Of a stretch of 64,000 nucleotides of DNA, positions 44,971 through 53,356 are shown piece after piece (the first letter of the stretch is position 1; every line of letters starts with the position of its first letter). The notes below the pieces were generated by a model. It saw only the letters and a list, made by a program, of their open reading frames with translations, ran no database searches and had not been told where the DNA came from. The position numbers and the translations under genes are program-made. Source of the DNA: Bordetella petrii (GTDB lineage Bacteria; Pseudomonadota; Gammaproteobacteria; Burkholderiales; Burkholderiaceae_B); NCBI RefSeq assembly GCF_000067205.1, contig NC_010170.1, forward strand, positions 124,001 through 188,000. The letters are read 5' to 3'.

Positions 44971-45237
44971 CTATGCGTCGTCGAAGTCGCCGGCGCCCAG
45001 CTTGATGGGGCCGTCCGACGGCACCCATTGCATCTTTTTTGCAAGCGCCCGGATTTTTTCCTCGGCGCCCTCGAAGGCGCGCAACAGCTCGCTGCCCGTG
45101 CCGTCGGCGGCACCGAAATAGCGGCGCAACGCGTCTCCGGAAATTTCGAACGGGCGGGTGACGCCGCCGGTCTCCAGCTCGAAGACCACGTCGTCGCCCT
45201 GGGCGCGGGCGCGGGTGGCTTTGGCAAATGCACTCAT
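44971..45237 (-). CDS. DUF1488-like small protein
   Basis: An 88-residue soluble protein resembling the DUF1488 family: a beta-rich start (DDVVFELETGGVTRPFEISGDALRRYFGA), a helix (ELLRAFEGAEEKIRALAKKM) and a polar end. Its role is unknown. AAGGAG precedes the ATG at 45237, which fixes the start; the frame continues far upstream but without signals. It is convergent with the membrane-protein gene 4 bp away and divergent from rpoH. Confidence 0.75.
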   Translation of the reverse strand: MSAFAKATRARAQGDDVVFELETGGVTRPFEISGDALRRYFGAADGTGSELLRAFEGAEEKIRALAKKMQWVPSDGPIKLGAGDFDDA

Positions 45238-45446
45238 GAAGGCTCCTTGCAAGGCGGGGGCGCGCGGCCCGGAACGCGCCCTGCGGCAAATGTCATGCCG
45301 GGCAGGGCGTCTGGCCCGGCACGCCGCTTGCCGCGTACCTCTATCGGCATTAATTAGGGACGTATGTACCGCGCCGGGTTTGGCCGTCTTTCGACGCCGG
45401 TTTCCCGCCCGCTGGGCGGGAACTCTGATGCGCCGCAACAGTCGAA

Positions 45447-45473
45447 TTAGCACTCGCACATAGAGAGTGCTAA
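45447..45473 (+). promoter_or_regulatory. CIRCE operator (HrcA site) upstream of rpoH
   Basis: A perfect CIRCE element, TTAGCACTC-N9-GAGTGCTAA, lies 45 bp before the rpoH start codon. Both 9-bp arms match the consensus exactly. CIRCE is bound by the HrcA repressor and is released on heat shock when GroE becomes limiting. Here it would place the heat-shock sigma factor gene itself under HrcA control. Confidence 0.92.
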
Positions 45474-45518
45474 CATCAATCTGATACAGTCGTTTCCCCT
45501 TCCCTGGAGACCGCCGCT

Positions 45519-46406
45519 ATGAAACAACCCAGCAGCTCGTTGGCCTTGTCCGGCAACGCCCTGGCGTTGGCCATCGCCAATCCAGGCTCGCTTGGCACCA
45601 TCGAAGCCTACATCTCGGCCGTCAACCGCCTGCCGGTGCTCACGGCCGAGCGCGAAACCGAACTCGGCCGTCGTCTGCGCGACCGCGACGATCTCGACGC
45701 CGCCCGCGAACTGGTGCTGTCGCACCTGCGCCTGGTGGTCTCGGTGGCCCGTCAATACCTGGGCTACGGCCTGCCCCACGCCGACCTCATCCAGGAAGGC
45801 AATGTCGGCCTGATGAAGGCCGTCAAGCGTTTCGACCCCGAGCGCGGCGTGCGCCTGGTGTCGTTCGCCGTGCACTGGATCAAGGCCGAAATCCACGAAT
45901 TCATCATTCGCAACTGGCGCATGGTCAAGGTGGCCACCACCAAGGCGCAGCGCAAACTGTTCTTCAACCTGCGCAGCATGCGGCCCGACGGCCAGACGCT
46001 CGATCCCGAACAGGTCGATCGCATTGCCCAGGAACTGAACGTGCGGCGCGAAGACGTCAGCGAAATGGAAGTGCGCCTGTCCGGCCGCGACCTGTCGCTG
46101 GAAAAACAAGACGACGACGAAGAAGCCTTTGCGCCCATTTCGTACCTGTCTGACGAAGGCCGCCAGGAACCCACTCGCGTCCTCGACCGCCGCGACCACG
46201 ACGAGCTGCAAGGCGCCGGGCTGGCGCATGCCCTGCAGGCGCTCGACGCGCGCTCGCGTCGCATTATCGAAGCCCGCTGGCTGCAAGACGACGGTGGCGT
46301 CACGCTGCAGGAACTTGCCCAGGAATTCGGCGTGTCCGCCGAGCGTATCCGCCAGATCGAGTCCGCCGCACTGAAGAAAATGCGCGGCGCCCTGGCCCCC
46401 GCCTGA
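45519..46406 (+). CDS. rpoH: Heat-shock sigma factor RpoH (sigma-32)
   Basis: A 295-residue alternative sigma factor. Region 1/2 shows AYISAVNRLPVLTAERETELGRRLRDRDD, region 2 SHLRLVVSVARQYLGYGLPHADLIQEGNVGLMKAVKRFDPERGVRLVSFAVHWIKAEIHEFIIRNWRMVKVATTKAQRKLFFNLR with the RpoH box at its end, and region 4.2 ends VTLQELAQEFGVSAERIRQIESAALKKMR. Length fits the family. A perfect CIRCE operator upstream suggests HrcA repression, and a CU-rich hairpin RNA may be encoded after it. GGAG precedes the ATG. Confidence 0.97.
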   Translation: MKQPSSSLALSGNALALAIANPGSLGTIEAYISAVNRLPVLTAERETELGRRLRDRDDLDAARELVLSHLRLVVSVARQYLGYGLPHADLIQEGNVGLMKAVKRFDPERGVRLVSFAVHWIKAEIHEFIIRNWRMVKVATTKAQRKLFFNLRSMRPDGQTLDPEQVDRIAQELNVRREDVSEMEVRLSGRDLSLEKQDDDEEAFAPISYLSDEGRQEPTRVLDRRDHDELQGAGLAHALQALDARSRRIIEARWLQDDGGVTLQELAQEFGVSAERIRQIESAALKKMRGALAPA

Positions 46407-46541
46407 CACGGCTTTGGGGGCGTGAGTAACATTTTGATGCAACTTCACGCCGCCCAATTTCATCGGCCTGGAAACTAAATCTTCATCGGGGCGCCTAAAC
46501 GAATGTAGACCGCATGACCGGTATCCGGTACGCAGTCTTGT

Positions 46542-46625
46542 CATCCGTTTCGGCTTCTCCTCTTTCCCCTCCCCTATGAAACGGATGCTTGCGGGGCACC
46601 TAGCATATCGGTGCCCCTTTTTTTT
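46542..46625 (+). ncRNA. Candidate small RNA with a CU-rich loop and intrinsic terminator
   Basis: Downstream of rpoH a perfect 10-bp stem (CATCCGTTTC at 46542-46551 and GAAACGGATG at 46578-46587) encloses a 26-nt loop that is almost purely pyrimidine (CUUCUCCUCUUUCCCCUCCCC). A strong intrinsic terminator follows within 6 nt. A CU-rich exposed loop can pair with Shine-Dalgarno sequences, as in several known sRNAs. It could be an independent transcript (5' end perhaps near 46500) or be processed from the rpoH 3' UTR. No clear promoter was identified. Confidence 0.5.
46593..46625 (+). terminator. Strong Rho-independent terminator downstream of rpoH
   Basis: An 8-bp perfect stem GGGGCACC/GGTGCCCC (46593-46600 and 46610-46617) with a 9-nt loop is followed by eight T residues. 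It lies about 190 bp past the rpoH stop, unusually far for a terminator of rpoH alone, and directly after the CU-rich hairpin. Confidence 0.93.
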
Positions 46626-46658
46626 GCCTGCCGCTTTTGTGCGCCGGCCAGCGGGCCT

Positions 46659-47465
46659 TCAGGCGGCTTGCGCCTCGCGCCATGTGGCGGCATCGATGCG
46701 CCGCACGCCGGTGGCCAACGATCCGTCGCGGTACAGCTTCAGCCATCGGTAGCCCGGCGCGGCGTCGTCCAGTACGTGCCGGCCGTCGCGAATGGCGAAC
46801 TGGAAACAAGTCGACGGCGTGGCCAGCATGCGCAAGTGATGGCGGCGGCGGTCGAACGCCTGGTGCACATGGCCCCACAGCAGTACGCGCGTGCGCGGCA
46901 GGCTGGCCAGTTGCTGGAACAGCGCCTGGGCATTGTCGACCATCATGTCGTCGTGCCACTTGCTGTCCATCTGCACCGGGTTGTGGTGCAGCGCCACCAG
47001 AATATGGCGATCGCCCGCCAGGGCGGCGGCGCGCTCCAGCAGGTCGAACTGCGTGTCGTCGATATGGCCGCCATTCGAGCCCGGCACACTGGAATCCAGC
47101 AAAATGATGCGCCATGCGCCGATATCGGTGACCGGCTGCGTCCATAGCCCCAGGGCGTGGCGCAAGGCATGCGGGTCGTCGTGGTTGCCGGGCAGGCAGC
47201 GCACCGGCCAGTCGGTCTGTTCCAGCAGGGCGCGCAGGCGGCGGTATGCGGCCGGCGAGCCGTCCTGCGCCAGGTCGCCCGTGGCCAGCAGCAGGTCGGG
47301 CCGGTGGCCATTGGCGCGCACCAGGTCCAGCACGGCGCGCAGGCTGGCATCGGTATTCACCTGGCACATCACGCTTTCGGGTTCGGCCAGCAAATGAGTA
47401 TCGGTGAGCTGAACCAACAGGGTCGGTGCGTCGGCGCGGCCGGCGCTGGAATTCGAGGCCGGCAA
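46659..47465 (-). CDS. CpdA-like metallophosphoesterase (cAMP phosphodiesterase family)
   Basis: A 268-residue calcineurin-type phosphoesterase. The five metal-binding blocks are intact: QLTDTHL (DxH), LATGDLAQDG (GDxxxD-like), PGNHDDPH, VALHHNPV and WGHVHQAFD. This set and the length match CpdA, which hydrolyses 3',5'-cyclic AMP. The start is TTG at 47465, with AGGAG seven bases upstream. It is divergent from an antiporter that carries a cyclic-nucleotide-binding-like domain, so a functional link through cAMP is possible but not shown. Confidence 0.88.
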   Translation of the reverse strand: MPASNSSAGRADAPTLLVQLTDTHLLAEPESVMCQVNTDASLRAVLDLVRANGHRPDLLLATGDLAQDGSPAAYRRLRALLEQTDWPVRCLPGNHDDPHALRHALGLWTQPVTDIGAWRIILLDSSVPGSNGGHIDDTQFDLLERAAALAGDRHILVALHHNPVQMDSKWHDDMMVDNAQALFQQLASLPRTRVLLWGHVHQAFDRRRHHLRMLATPSTCFQFAIRDGRHVLDDAAPGYRWLKLYRDGSLATGVRRIDAATWREAQAA

Positions 47466-47631
47466 AGGCGCTCTCCTGCATCAGTGAAACGTCAGTACCT
47501 TAAGCCAAAAACCGCCCGCCCCGGGCATCTCTGCGCCGGCGACCCGTAACGAAACGTGGAGACCGCGGCTCGCGGGTAAAAAACGCTATTCTTGGCGTTC
47601 CGTACTCGCGTGCTTCATCTGATCGCACTTC

Positions 47632-50190
47632 ATGGATATTGGTTTCATCGTATTTGGCCTGTCCGGGCTGCTGACGCTGGTGTGCTTCATGCCGCCACTT
47701 GCTGGACGCGTCAAGCTTCCTTATTCAGTGCTGCTGGCCATTGTGGGCTGCCTGTTGGGCATCGGCCTGCACCTGCATGGCTGGGCGCCGCCCGTGCTGG
47801 GCGATCTGTTCGACACGATCGAGCGCTTCGAGATTTCGTCGGAAACCTTCCTGATGGTGTTCCTGCCGGTGCTGTTGTTCGAAACGGCGCTGGCCATGAA
47901 CGTGCGGCGGTTGATGGACGACATTGGCCCCATCTTGATGATGGCCATCGTGGCCGTCGTGGTGTGCACGGTGGTGGTGGGTTTCGCCGTCAACGCCGTG
48001 TCGTCGTACGGGCTGGTGGCCTGCCTGCTGCTGGGCGCCATTGTGGCTACCACCGACCCGGTGGCGGTGGTGGGCATTTTCCGCGAAGTGGGGGCGCCGC
48101 GCCGCCTGACCACACTTGTCGAAGGCGAAAGCCTGTTCAACGACGCGGCCTCGATCGCCTTGTATTCGGTGCTGCTGGCGGTGCTGGGCGGCAAGGGCTC
48201 ATTGTCGGTCAGCGGCGTGTTCAACGATTTTGTCTTCCACTTCGTGGGGGGCGGCATCGCGGGCTATGTAATGGGGCGCGGCGCCTGCCTGCTGTTCGCC
48301 TGGCTGCGCGGTTTTCCCACTGCCGAGATCACGCTGACGCTGACGCTGGCCTACCTGTCTTTCTTCACCTCGGAACACTACCTGGGCGTGTCGGGCGTGG
48401 TGGCAACCGTGATTGCCGGCCTGGTGGTGGGGTCGGCGGGGCGCACCCGCATGTCGCCCGTCACGTTCGAGCACCTGGCCAGTTCGTGGGAGCAGTTCGG
48501 CTTCTGGGCCAATTCGTTGATCTTCCTGTTCGCGGCCATGCTGATCCCGAAGCTGATGGCGGCCGCGGATCTCGAAGAACTGCTGCTGGTGGGCGTGGTG
48601 TTCGTGGTGACGCTGGTGGCCCGCGCCATCGTGGTGTTCGGCCTGCTGCCGCTGTTGGGGATGACGCCCCTGGGCACCAAGGTCAGCACCCCTTACAAAA
48701 CCGTGATGCTGTGGGGTGGCCTGCGGGGCGCGGTGTCGCTGGCGCTGGCGCTGGCCGTCACCGAGCAGACCGCCGTGCCGGAAGCGGCGCGCCAGTTCAT
48801 CGCCGTGGTCACGACCGGCTATGTGCTGGCGACGCTGTTCGTCAACGGCATCACCCTGCGCCCGCTGATCCGCATGCTGGGCCTGAACCAGTTGTCGCCC
48901 GTGGAGCGCACCATCCGCAACCAGGCGCTGGTGGTGGCGTTGGAAGACCTGCAGGGCAAGACCGATGAAGTCGCCAAGACCGACCACATCAGTGGCGAGG
49001 CCAGCGAGCGCATCCACGCCGTGTTCGACGCCAGCCTCGCCAGCGTGCACGATGGCCAGCTCAGCCAGATGACCGACGAGCAGCGCGTGGCGGTGGGCCT
49101 GGCCATCGTGGCGCAGCGCGAGCAGGAGATGTTTTTCGACATCCTGAAGGCGCAGATCGTCGATTGGCGCATGGCCGAATCGCTGCTGGCGCGCTCCGAG
49201 CGGCTGGAAGACGCTATACGCACTGGCGGGCTGGCGGGCTTCGAGCGTGGCATTGAAGCCGATGTGCGCCACTCGAAGGCATTCCGGCTCGCGCTGCGCA
49301 TGCACTATATGTTTGGATTCCAGGGCTGGCTGGCGCGCGAGCTGGGGCAGCGTTTCGCCAACCTGATGACCAAGCGCTCGGTGGCCCAGCGCCTGATGGC
49401 ATTCGCGCGCGAGCAGATCGCCCCGCTGCTGGGCGAGGCCGCGGCCCAGCAGATCGTGGCCGCGCACCAGCGTCGCCTGGATCTCATCGAACACGCGCTG
49501 CAGGCGCTCAACTTGCAGTACCCGTCGTATTCGCTGTGGCTGCAGGAAAGCCACCTGGGCCGCACCGCGCGCGAGCTCGAACGCATCCGCTACCACGACA
49601 TGCTTGAGCAGTCCCTGATCAGCGGCGAGGTGTACGCCGACCTGATGGGCCAACTGAAAAGCCGCTGGCGCCACATCGACCGCCACCCGCCGCTGGACAT
49701 GGAACTGGGCGCGGCCGAGCTGATCACGCGCGTGCCGCTGTTCGAGGGCCTGAGCGCCGATTCGCTGCGCGCCATCAGCAAGCTGCTCAGGCCGCGCCTG
49801 GCGTTGCCCGACCAGCCCGTGCTGACGCGCGGCCGGCATGGCCAGGAAATGTGCTTCGTGGCCTCGGGCGCCGTGTCGGTGCAATTGCCCGACGGCACCG
49901 CCATCGAGCTGGGCAGCGGCGAATTCTTCGGCGAGCTGGCGCTGCTGGGCAAGCAAAACATCAACCCGGACGTGCATTCGTTGGGCTACAGCAAGCTGCT
50001 GATGCTGTCGCTGCGCGACTTCGAGGCGTTGCTGGCGCGCGATCCGGACCTGCGCGAGCGGATCCAGGTCGTGGCCAAGCAGCGGCTGCGCGCCATCGAG
50101 GTTTGGAAGCAGTTTTCGCAGACCGGCACGACCACGCCCCCCGAGCCGCCGGCGCCGCCCCGTCCGCCGGCCGAGCCGGCCGATGCCTGA
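47632..50190 (+). CDS. CPA1-type Na+/H+ antiporter with C-terminal cyclic-nucleotide-binding-like domain
   Basis: An 852-residue inner-membrane protein. Residues 1-425 form the NhaP/CPA1 exchanger with the ion-binding ATTDPVAVVGIFREVG and the segments LVEGESLFNDAASIALY and MLWGGLRGAVSLALALA. A long helical cytoplasmic region (about 440-680) follows, with an RxxR-type helix LWLQESHLGRTARELERIRY. The last domain (about 695-815) is CNBD-like: VPLFEGLSADSLRAISKLL then GSGEFFGELALLG. After ELALLG the usual arginine of the phosphate-binding cassette is missing (NINPDVHSLGYSK), so cyclic-nucleotide binding is doubtful. It ends in a Pro-rich tail. Confidence 0.9.
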   Translation: MDIGFIVFGLSGLLTLVCFMPPLAGRVKLPYSVLLAIVGCLLGIGLHLHGWAPPVLGDLFDTIERFEISSETFLMVFLPVLLFETALAMNVRRLMDDIGPILMMAIVAVVVCTVVVGFAVNAVSSYGLVACLLLGAIVATTDPVAVVGIFREVGAPRRLTTLVEGESLFNDAASIALYSVLLAVLGGKGSLSVSGVFNDFVFHFVGGGIAGYVMGRGACLLFAWLRGFPTAEITLTLTLAYLSFFTSEHYLGVSGVVATVIAGLVVGSAGRTRMSPVTFEHLASSWEQFGFWANSLIFLFAAMLIPKLMAAADLEELLLVGVVFVVTLVARAIVVFGLLPLLGMTPLGTKVSTPYKTVMLWGGLRGAVSLALALAVTEQTAVPEAARQFIAVVTTGYVLATLFVNGITLRPLIRMLGLNQLSPVERTIRNQALVVALEDLQGKTDEVAKTDHISGEASERIHAVFDASLASVHDGQLSQMTDEQRVAVGLAIVAQREQEMFFDILKAQIVDWRMAESLLARSERLEDAIRTGGLAGFERGIEADVRHSKAFRLALRMHYMFGFQGWLARELGQRFANLMTKRSVAQRLMAFAREQIAPLLGEAAAQQIVAAHQRRLDLIEHALQALNLQYPSYSLWLQESHLGRTARELERIRYHDMLEQSLISGEVYADLMGQLKSRWRHIDRHPPLDMELGAAELITRVPLFEGLSADSLRAISKLLRPRLALPDQPVLTRGRHGQEMCFVASGAVSVQLPDGTAIELGSGEFFGELALLGKQNINPDVHSLGYSKLLMLSLRDFEALLARDPDLRERIQVVAKQRLRAIEVWKQFSQTGTTTPPEPPAPPRPPAEPADA

Positions 50191-50219
50191 TCACGCCAGG
50201 ACGTGCGCGTGGCCACGCC

Positions 50220-50252
50220 AGGTGTCTGACTCCCGCAGGGTGTCAGACACCT
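50220..50252. repeat. Palindromic element (GTGTCTGAC family)
   Basis: A perfect 11-bp inverted repeat (AGGTGTCTGAC at 50220-50230 and GTCAGACACCT at 50242-50252) with an 11-nt loop lies between the convergent antiporter and regulator genes. The same core (GTGTCTGGCACC, GGGTCTGGCTCC) occurs in the tandem repeat near 56.2 kb, so this is a member of a dispersed palindromic family. It may also act as a two-way terminator. Confidence 0.65.
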
Positions 50253-50302
50253 GCATTGCACTTCAGGCATAAACCGCCCGAACGCGCGGCATCTGCCCGC
50301 GC

Positions 50303-51331
50303 CTAGGTGGTTTCCCGCTGCACCAGGCTGAATCCCAGGTCGACGTGGCGCTGCGCCGGTGGTTGGCCGGCCATTTGCTGCAACAGCAGCGTGGCCGCCG
50401 TCAGGCCGATCTGGTAGCGCGGGGTGGCAATGGTGGACAGCGGCGGCGTGGTCCAGGCCGTTCCGGCGAAATCGTGAAATCCCACCAGCCCCATGCGCGC
50501 CGGCACGGCGATACCGCGCCGCGCGCACTGGAATACTGCTCCCTGCGCCAGGTCGTCATTGCAGAAAAAGAGCCCGTCGCAATCGGGGTGGCGATCGAGC
50601 ACCAAATCCAGCAATTCGGCGCCCAGGCCGATGGATGATTTCTGCGGCGTCATGATTTCCAGCGCCGGGTCGTACAGCCCGGCTTCGCGCAAGGCCGCGC
50701 GGCCGCCTTCGCAGCGCCGCAGCGAGCGGGGGTCGAGCTGCGCGCCCACGATGCCGATGCGCCGGTAGCCGCGTTCGGCCAGGTGGCGGCAGGCAGCCAG
50801 CCCCGAGTCGAACTGCGAGAAGCCCACGCTCAGGTCGGTAGCATCGGCCGGCAGGGTTTCGATGGTGTGCACGGCCGGAATGGCGGCCGTGCGCAGCAAC
50901 TGCCATACCCCCGGGTTGTGGTCGATGCCGGTCAGGATGACGCCGTCGGGCGAGTGCTGCAGGTAGGTGCGCAGCTGAGCCTCTTCGGCGTCCAGCGAGT
51001 ATCCCGTCACGCCCACCAGCAGGTGGTAGCCCTGGGCGTCGAGGGTTTCCTTGATGCCGGCGATGATGTCCACGAACACCACATTGCTCAACGAGGGAAT
51101 CAGCGCCACCACGATGCGCGAGCGCGACGAGGCGAGGGCGCTGGCGGCGTGGTTGGGCACGTAGCCGAGTTCCTGGCAGATGCGCAGGATACGTTCGCGC
51201 AGCGCCGGCGCGACTTTGTCGGGCGACCGCAAGGTGCGCGACACGGTAATGGCGCTGACGCCGGCGCGGCGCGCCACCTGCTGCATGGTGATGCGGCCGT
51301 CGCGGGTACTGCGGGGCTTGCGTGCCGACAT
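50303..51331 (-). CDS. LacI/GntR-type transcriptional repressor
   Basis: A 342-residue regulator. The N-terminal HTH (ITMQQVARRAGVSAITVSRTLRSPDKVAPALRERILRICQELGYVPNHAASALASSRS) is of the LacI family and closest in style to GntR, the gluconate repressor. The periplasmic-binding-protein-like effector domain follows (LIPSLSNVVFVDIIAGIKETLDAQGYHLLVGVTGY). It starts at 51331; the frame runs on upstream without signals. It is divergent from the TRAP genes, and a perfect 16-bp palindrome stands between them. The effector is likely a sugar acid. Confidence 0.92.
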   Translation of the reverse strand: MSARKPRSTRDGRITMQQVARRAGVSAITVSRTLRSPDKVAPALRERILRICQELGYVPNHAASALASSRSRIVVALIPSLSNVVFVDIIAGIKETLDAQGYHLLVGVTGYSLDAEEAQLRTYLQHSPDGVILTGIDHNPGVWQLLRTAAIPAVHTIETLPADATDLSVGFSQFDSGLAACRHLAERGYRRIGIVGAQLDPRSLRRCEGGRAALREAGLYDPALEIMTPQKSSIGLGAELLDLVLDRHPDCDGLFFCNDDLAQGAVFQCARRGIAVPARMGLVGFHDFAGTAWTTPPLSTIATPRYQIGLTAATLLLQQMAGQPPAQRHVDLGFSLVQRETT

Positions 51332-51387
51332 GTCGGAAGGAACCTGGAAAATTGGGTAGTCTGCCGTAAGGGCTTTACAGCCGCCAT

Positions 51388-51403
51388 ATGTTAGCGCTAA
51401 CAT
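51388..51403. promoter_or_regulatory. GntR-like operator palindrome
   Basis: The sequence ATGTTAGCGCTAACAT is a perfect 16-bp palindrome between the divergent repressor gene and the TRAP operon. LacI-family sites have a central CG and this form; it is close to the ATGTTACC/GGTAACAT operator of the gluconate repressor GntR. It sits 57 bp before the repressor start and 40 bp before the dctQ-like start, so it could control both. Confidence 0.85.
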
Positions 51404-51442
51404 CGCACAACATTTAAAAAAGATCAAACGGAGACAAGAAAT

Positions 51443-51991
51443 ATGCAGCCTGCTCCCCAGCGCCCGGTCCAGGGCGCGCGTGCATGGCTGGCGCGTGCCG
51501 CCGACGCCTGCAGCTGGCTTCAGACCTGGCTGATGGTGGTCTGCCTGGCAGTGATGGTGGTCCTGTTGTTCGGCAACGTCGCGCTGCGCTACCTGTTCAA
51601 TTCCGGCATCAACGTATCCGACGAGCTGTCGCGGCTGGCCTTTGTGTGGCTGATCTTCCTGGGCGCGGTGCTGGCCCTGCGCGAGCATCAGCACATCGGC
51701 GTCACCATGCTGGTGCAGCGCTTCGGGCGCGCGGGCCGCAAGCTTACCCACGTCGCCTGTCAGTTGCTGACGTTGTGGGTGCTGTGGCTGATGGCCGACG
51801 GCAGTTGGAAACAGACCGTGATCGGCATGGATACGCGCCTGCCTGTCACCGGGCTGCCCGTGGCCGTGTTCGACGCGGCCGTGCTGTATGCCGCCGTGGC
51901 CATGGGCCTGCTGGTGCTCGTCGACCTGGCCCGCGTGCTGGCCGGCGGCGAGCCGCCGCTGGATTCCAGCCCCGAAGACCCGCTCACCTGA
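51443..51991 (+). CDS. TRAP transporter small permease (DctQ family)
   Basis: A 182-residue four-helix membrane protein, the small permease of a tripartite ATP-independent periplasmic transporter. The family segment NVALRYLFNSGINVSDELSRLAFVWLIFLGAVLALREHQHIGV is close to consensus. GGAG precedes the ATG. It is the first gene after the palindromic operator and precedes the large permease by 32 bp. Confidence 0.95.
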   Translation: MQPAPQRPVQGARAWLARAADACSWLQTWLMVVCLAVMVVLLFGNVALRYLFNSGINVSDELSRLAFVWLIFLGAVLALREHQHIGVTMLVQRFGRAGRKLTHVACQLLTLWVLWLMADGSWKQTVIGMDTRLPVTGLPVAVFDAAVLYAAVAMGLLVLVDLARVLAGGEPPLDSSPEDPLT

Positions 51992-52023
51992 GCGTCCGAT
52001 CTGCTTCCTACGCCTGCCTGACC

Positions 52024-53304
52024 ATGACCCTGACCCTATTCCTGGCGGTGCTGCTGGGGCTGATCGCCCTGGGCATGCCTATCGCGTTCGCGTTGCTGCT
52101 CAGCGCGGTCGCGCTGATGTTCCAGCTGAACTTTTTCGATTCACAGATCCTGGCGCAGAACATGCTGTCGGGCGCCAACAGTTTCACGCTGATGGCGGTG
52201 CCGCTGTTCATGCTGGCCGGCGAAATCATGAACGCCGGCGGCCTGTCGCGCCGCATCGTCAACATGGCCAGCACGTTCGTCGGCCATATTCCGGGCGGCC
52301 TGGGCTATGTGGCCATTTTCGCCAGCGTGCTGCTGGCGGCGCTGTCGGGCTCGGCCGTGGCTGATGCGGCCGCGCTGGGCACGCTGCTGATTCCCATGCT
52401 GCGCGACAAGGGCTACAGCGCCGAACAGGCCTCGGGCCTGATCGCCGCGGGCGGCATCGTGGCGCCCATCATTCCGCCGTCTATCTCGTTCATTATCTTT
52501 GGGGTGGCCACCAATGTGTCCATTACCAAGCTGTTCTTTGCCGGCATCGCGCCCGGCCTGCTGATGGGCCTGACCCTGGTGGCCGTGTGGACCTGGGTGG
52601 CGCGCAGGCATGGCTCTCTGACGCCCACGCCGCGTGAATCCTGGCCGGTTCGCCTGCGCGCGCTGCGCCAGGCGGCCTGGGCATTGATGCTGCCGGTGAT
52701 CATTATCGGCGGCCTGCGCGGCGGCATCTTCACGCCCACGGAGGCCGCCGTGGTGGCCGCCGTGTACGCGCTGGCGGTCAGCCTGTTCATCTATCGCGAG
52801 ATCACTGTGCGCGACCTTGGCCGCCTGTTCATCAGCGCGGCCCGCACCACGGCCGTGGTCATGTTCCTGGTGGCCGCGGCCATGGTGTCGTCGTACATGA
52901 TTACCCTGGCCGACATGCCGCAGGACCTGATCAACCTGCTCACCCCGGTGCTGGACCAGCCCAAGTTGCTGATGTTCTCGCTGATGGTGCTGCTGACCCT
53001 GGTCGGCACGGTCATGGACCTGACGCCCACCATCCTGATCCTGGCGCCGGTGCTGATGCCGGTGATTACCAAGGCGGGGATCGACCCTATCTATTTCGGC
53101 GTGATGTTCGTGCTGGTGGGCTGCGTGGGGCTGCTGACGCCGCCCGTGGGCACCGTGCTGAACGTGGTGTGCGGCGTGGCGCGCATCAATATGGAAACCA
53201 TTTGCCGGGGCGTGTGGCGCTACGTAGCCGCCTACACGACCCTGATCGTCATCCTGGTGATCTTCCCGGAGCTGATCACCGTACCCGCGCGCTGGCTCTA
53301 TTAA
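52024..53304 (+). CDS. TRAP transporter large permease (DctM family)
   Basis: A 426-residue permease with about twelve helices that couples substrate entry to the sodium gradient. Typical stretches are LMAVPLFMLAGEIMNAGGLSRRIVNMA, LSGSAVADAAALGTLLIPMLRDKGYSAEQASGLIAAGGIVAPIIPPSISFIIFG and GLLTPPVGTVLNVVCGVARI. The ATG at 52024 opens straight into the first helix. It is followed 52 bp later by the solute-binding protein gene. Confidence 0.96.
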   Translation: MTLTLFLAVLLGLIALGMPIAFALLLSAVALMFQLNFFDSQILAQNMLSGANSFTLMAVPLFMLAGEIMNAGGLSRRIVNMASTFVGHIPGGLGYVAIFASVLLAALSGSAVADAAALGTLLIPMLRDKGYSAEQASGLIAAGGIVAPIIPPSISFIIFGVATNVSITKLFFAGIAPGLLMGLTLVAVWTWVARRHGSLTPTPRESWPVRLRALRQAAWALMLPVIIIGGLRGGIFTPTEAAVVAAVYALAVSLFIYREITVRDLGRLFISAARTTAVVMFLVAAAMVSSYMITLADMPQDLINLLTPVLDQPKLLMFSLMVLLTLVGTVMDLTPTILILAPVLMPVITKAGIDPIYFGVMFVLVGCVGLLTPPVGTVLNVVCGVARINMETICRGVWRYVAAYTTLIVILVIFPELITVPARWLY

Positions 53305-53356
53305 AACGGCAGCGACCGCCGCCAGCGCCATCCAGCAACCAAGGAGGAGCAACACC

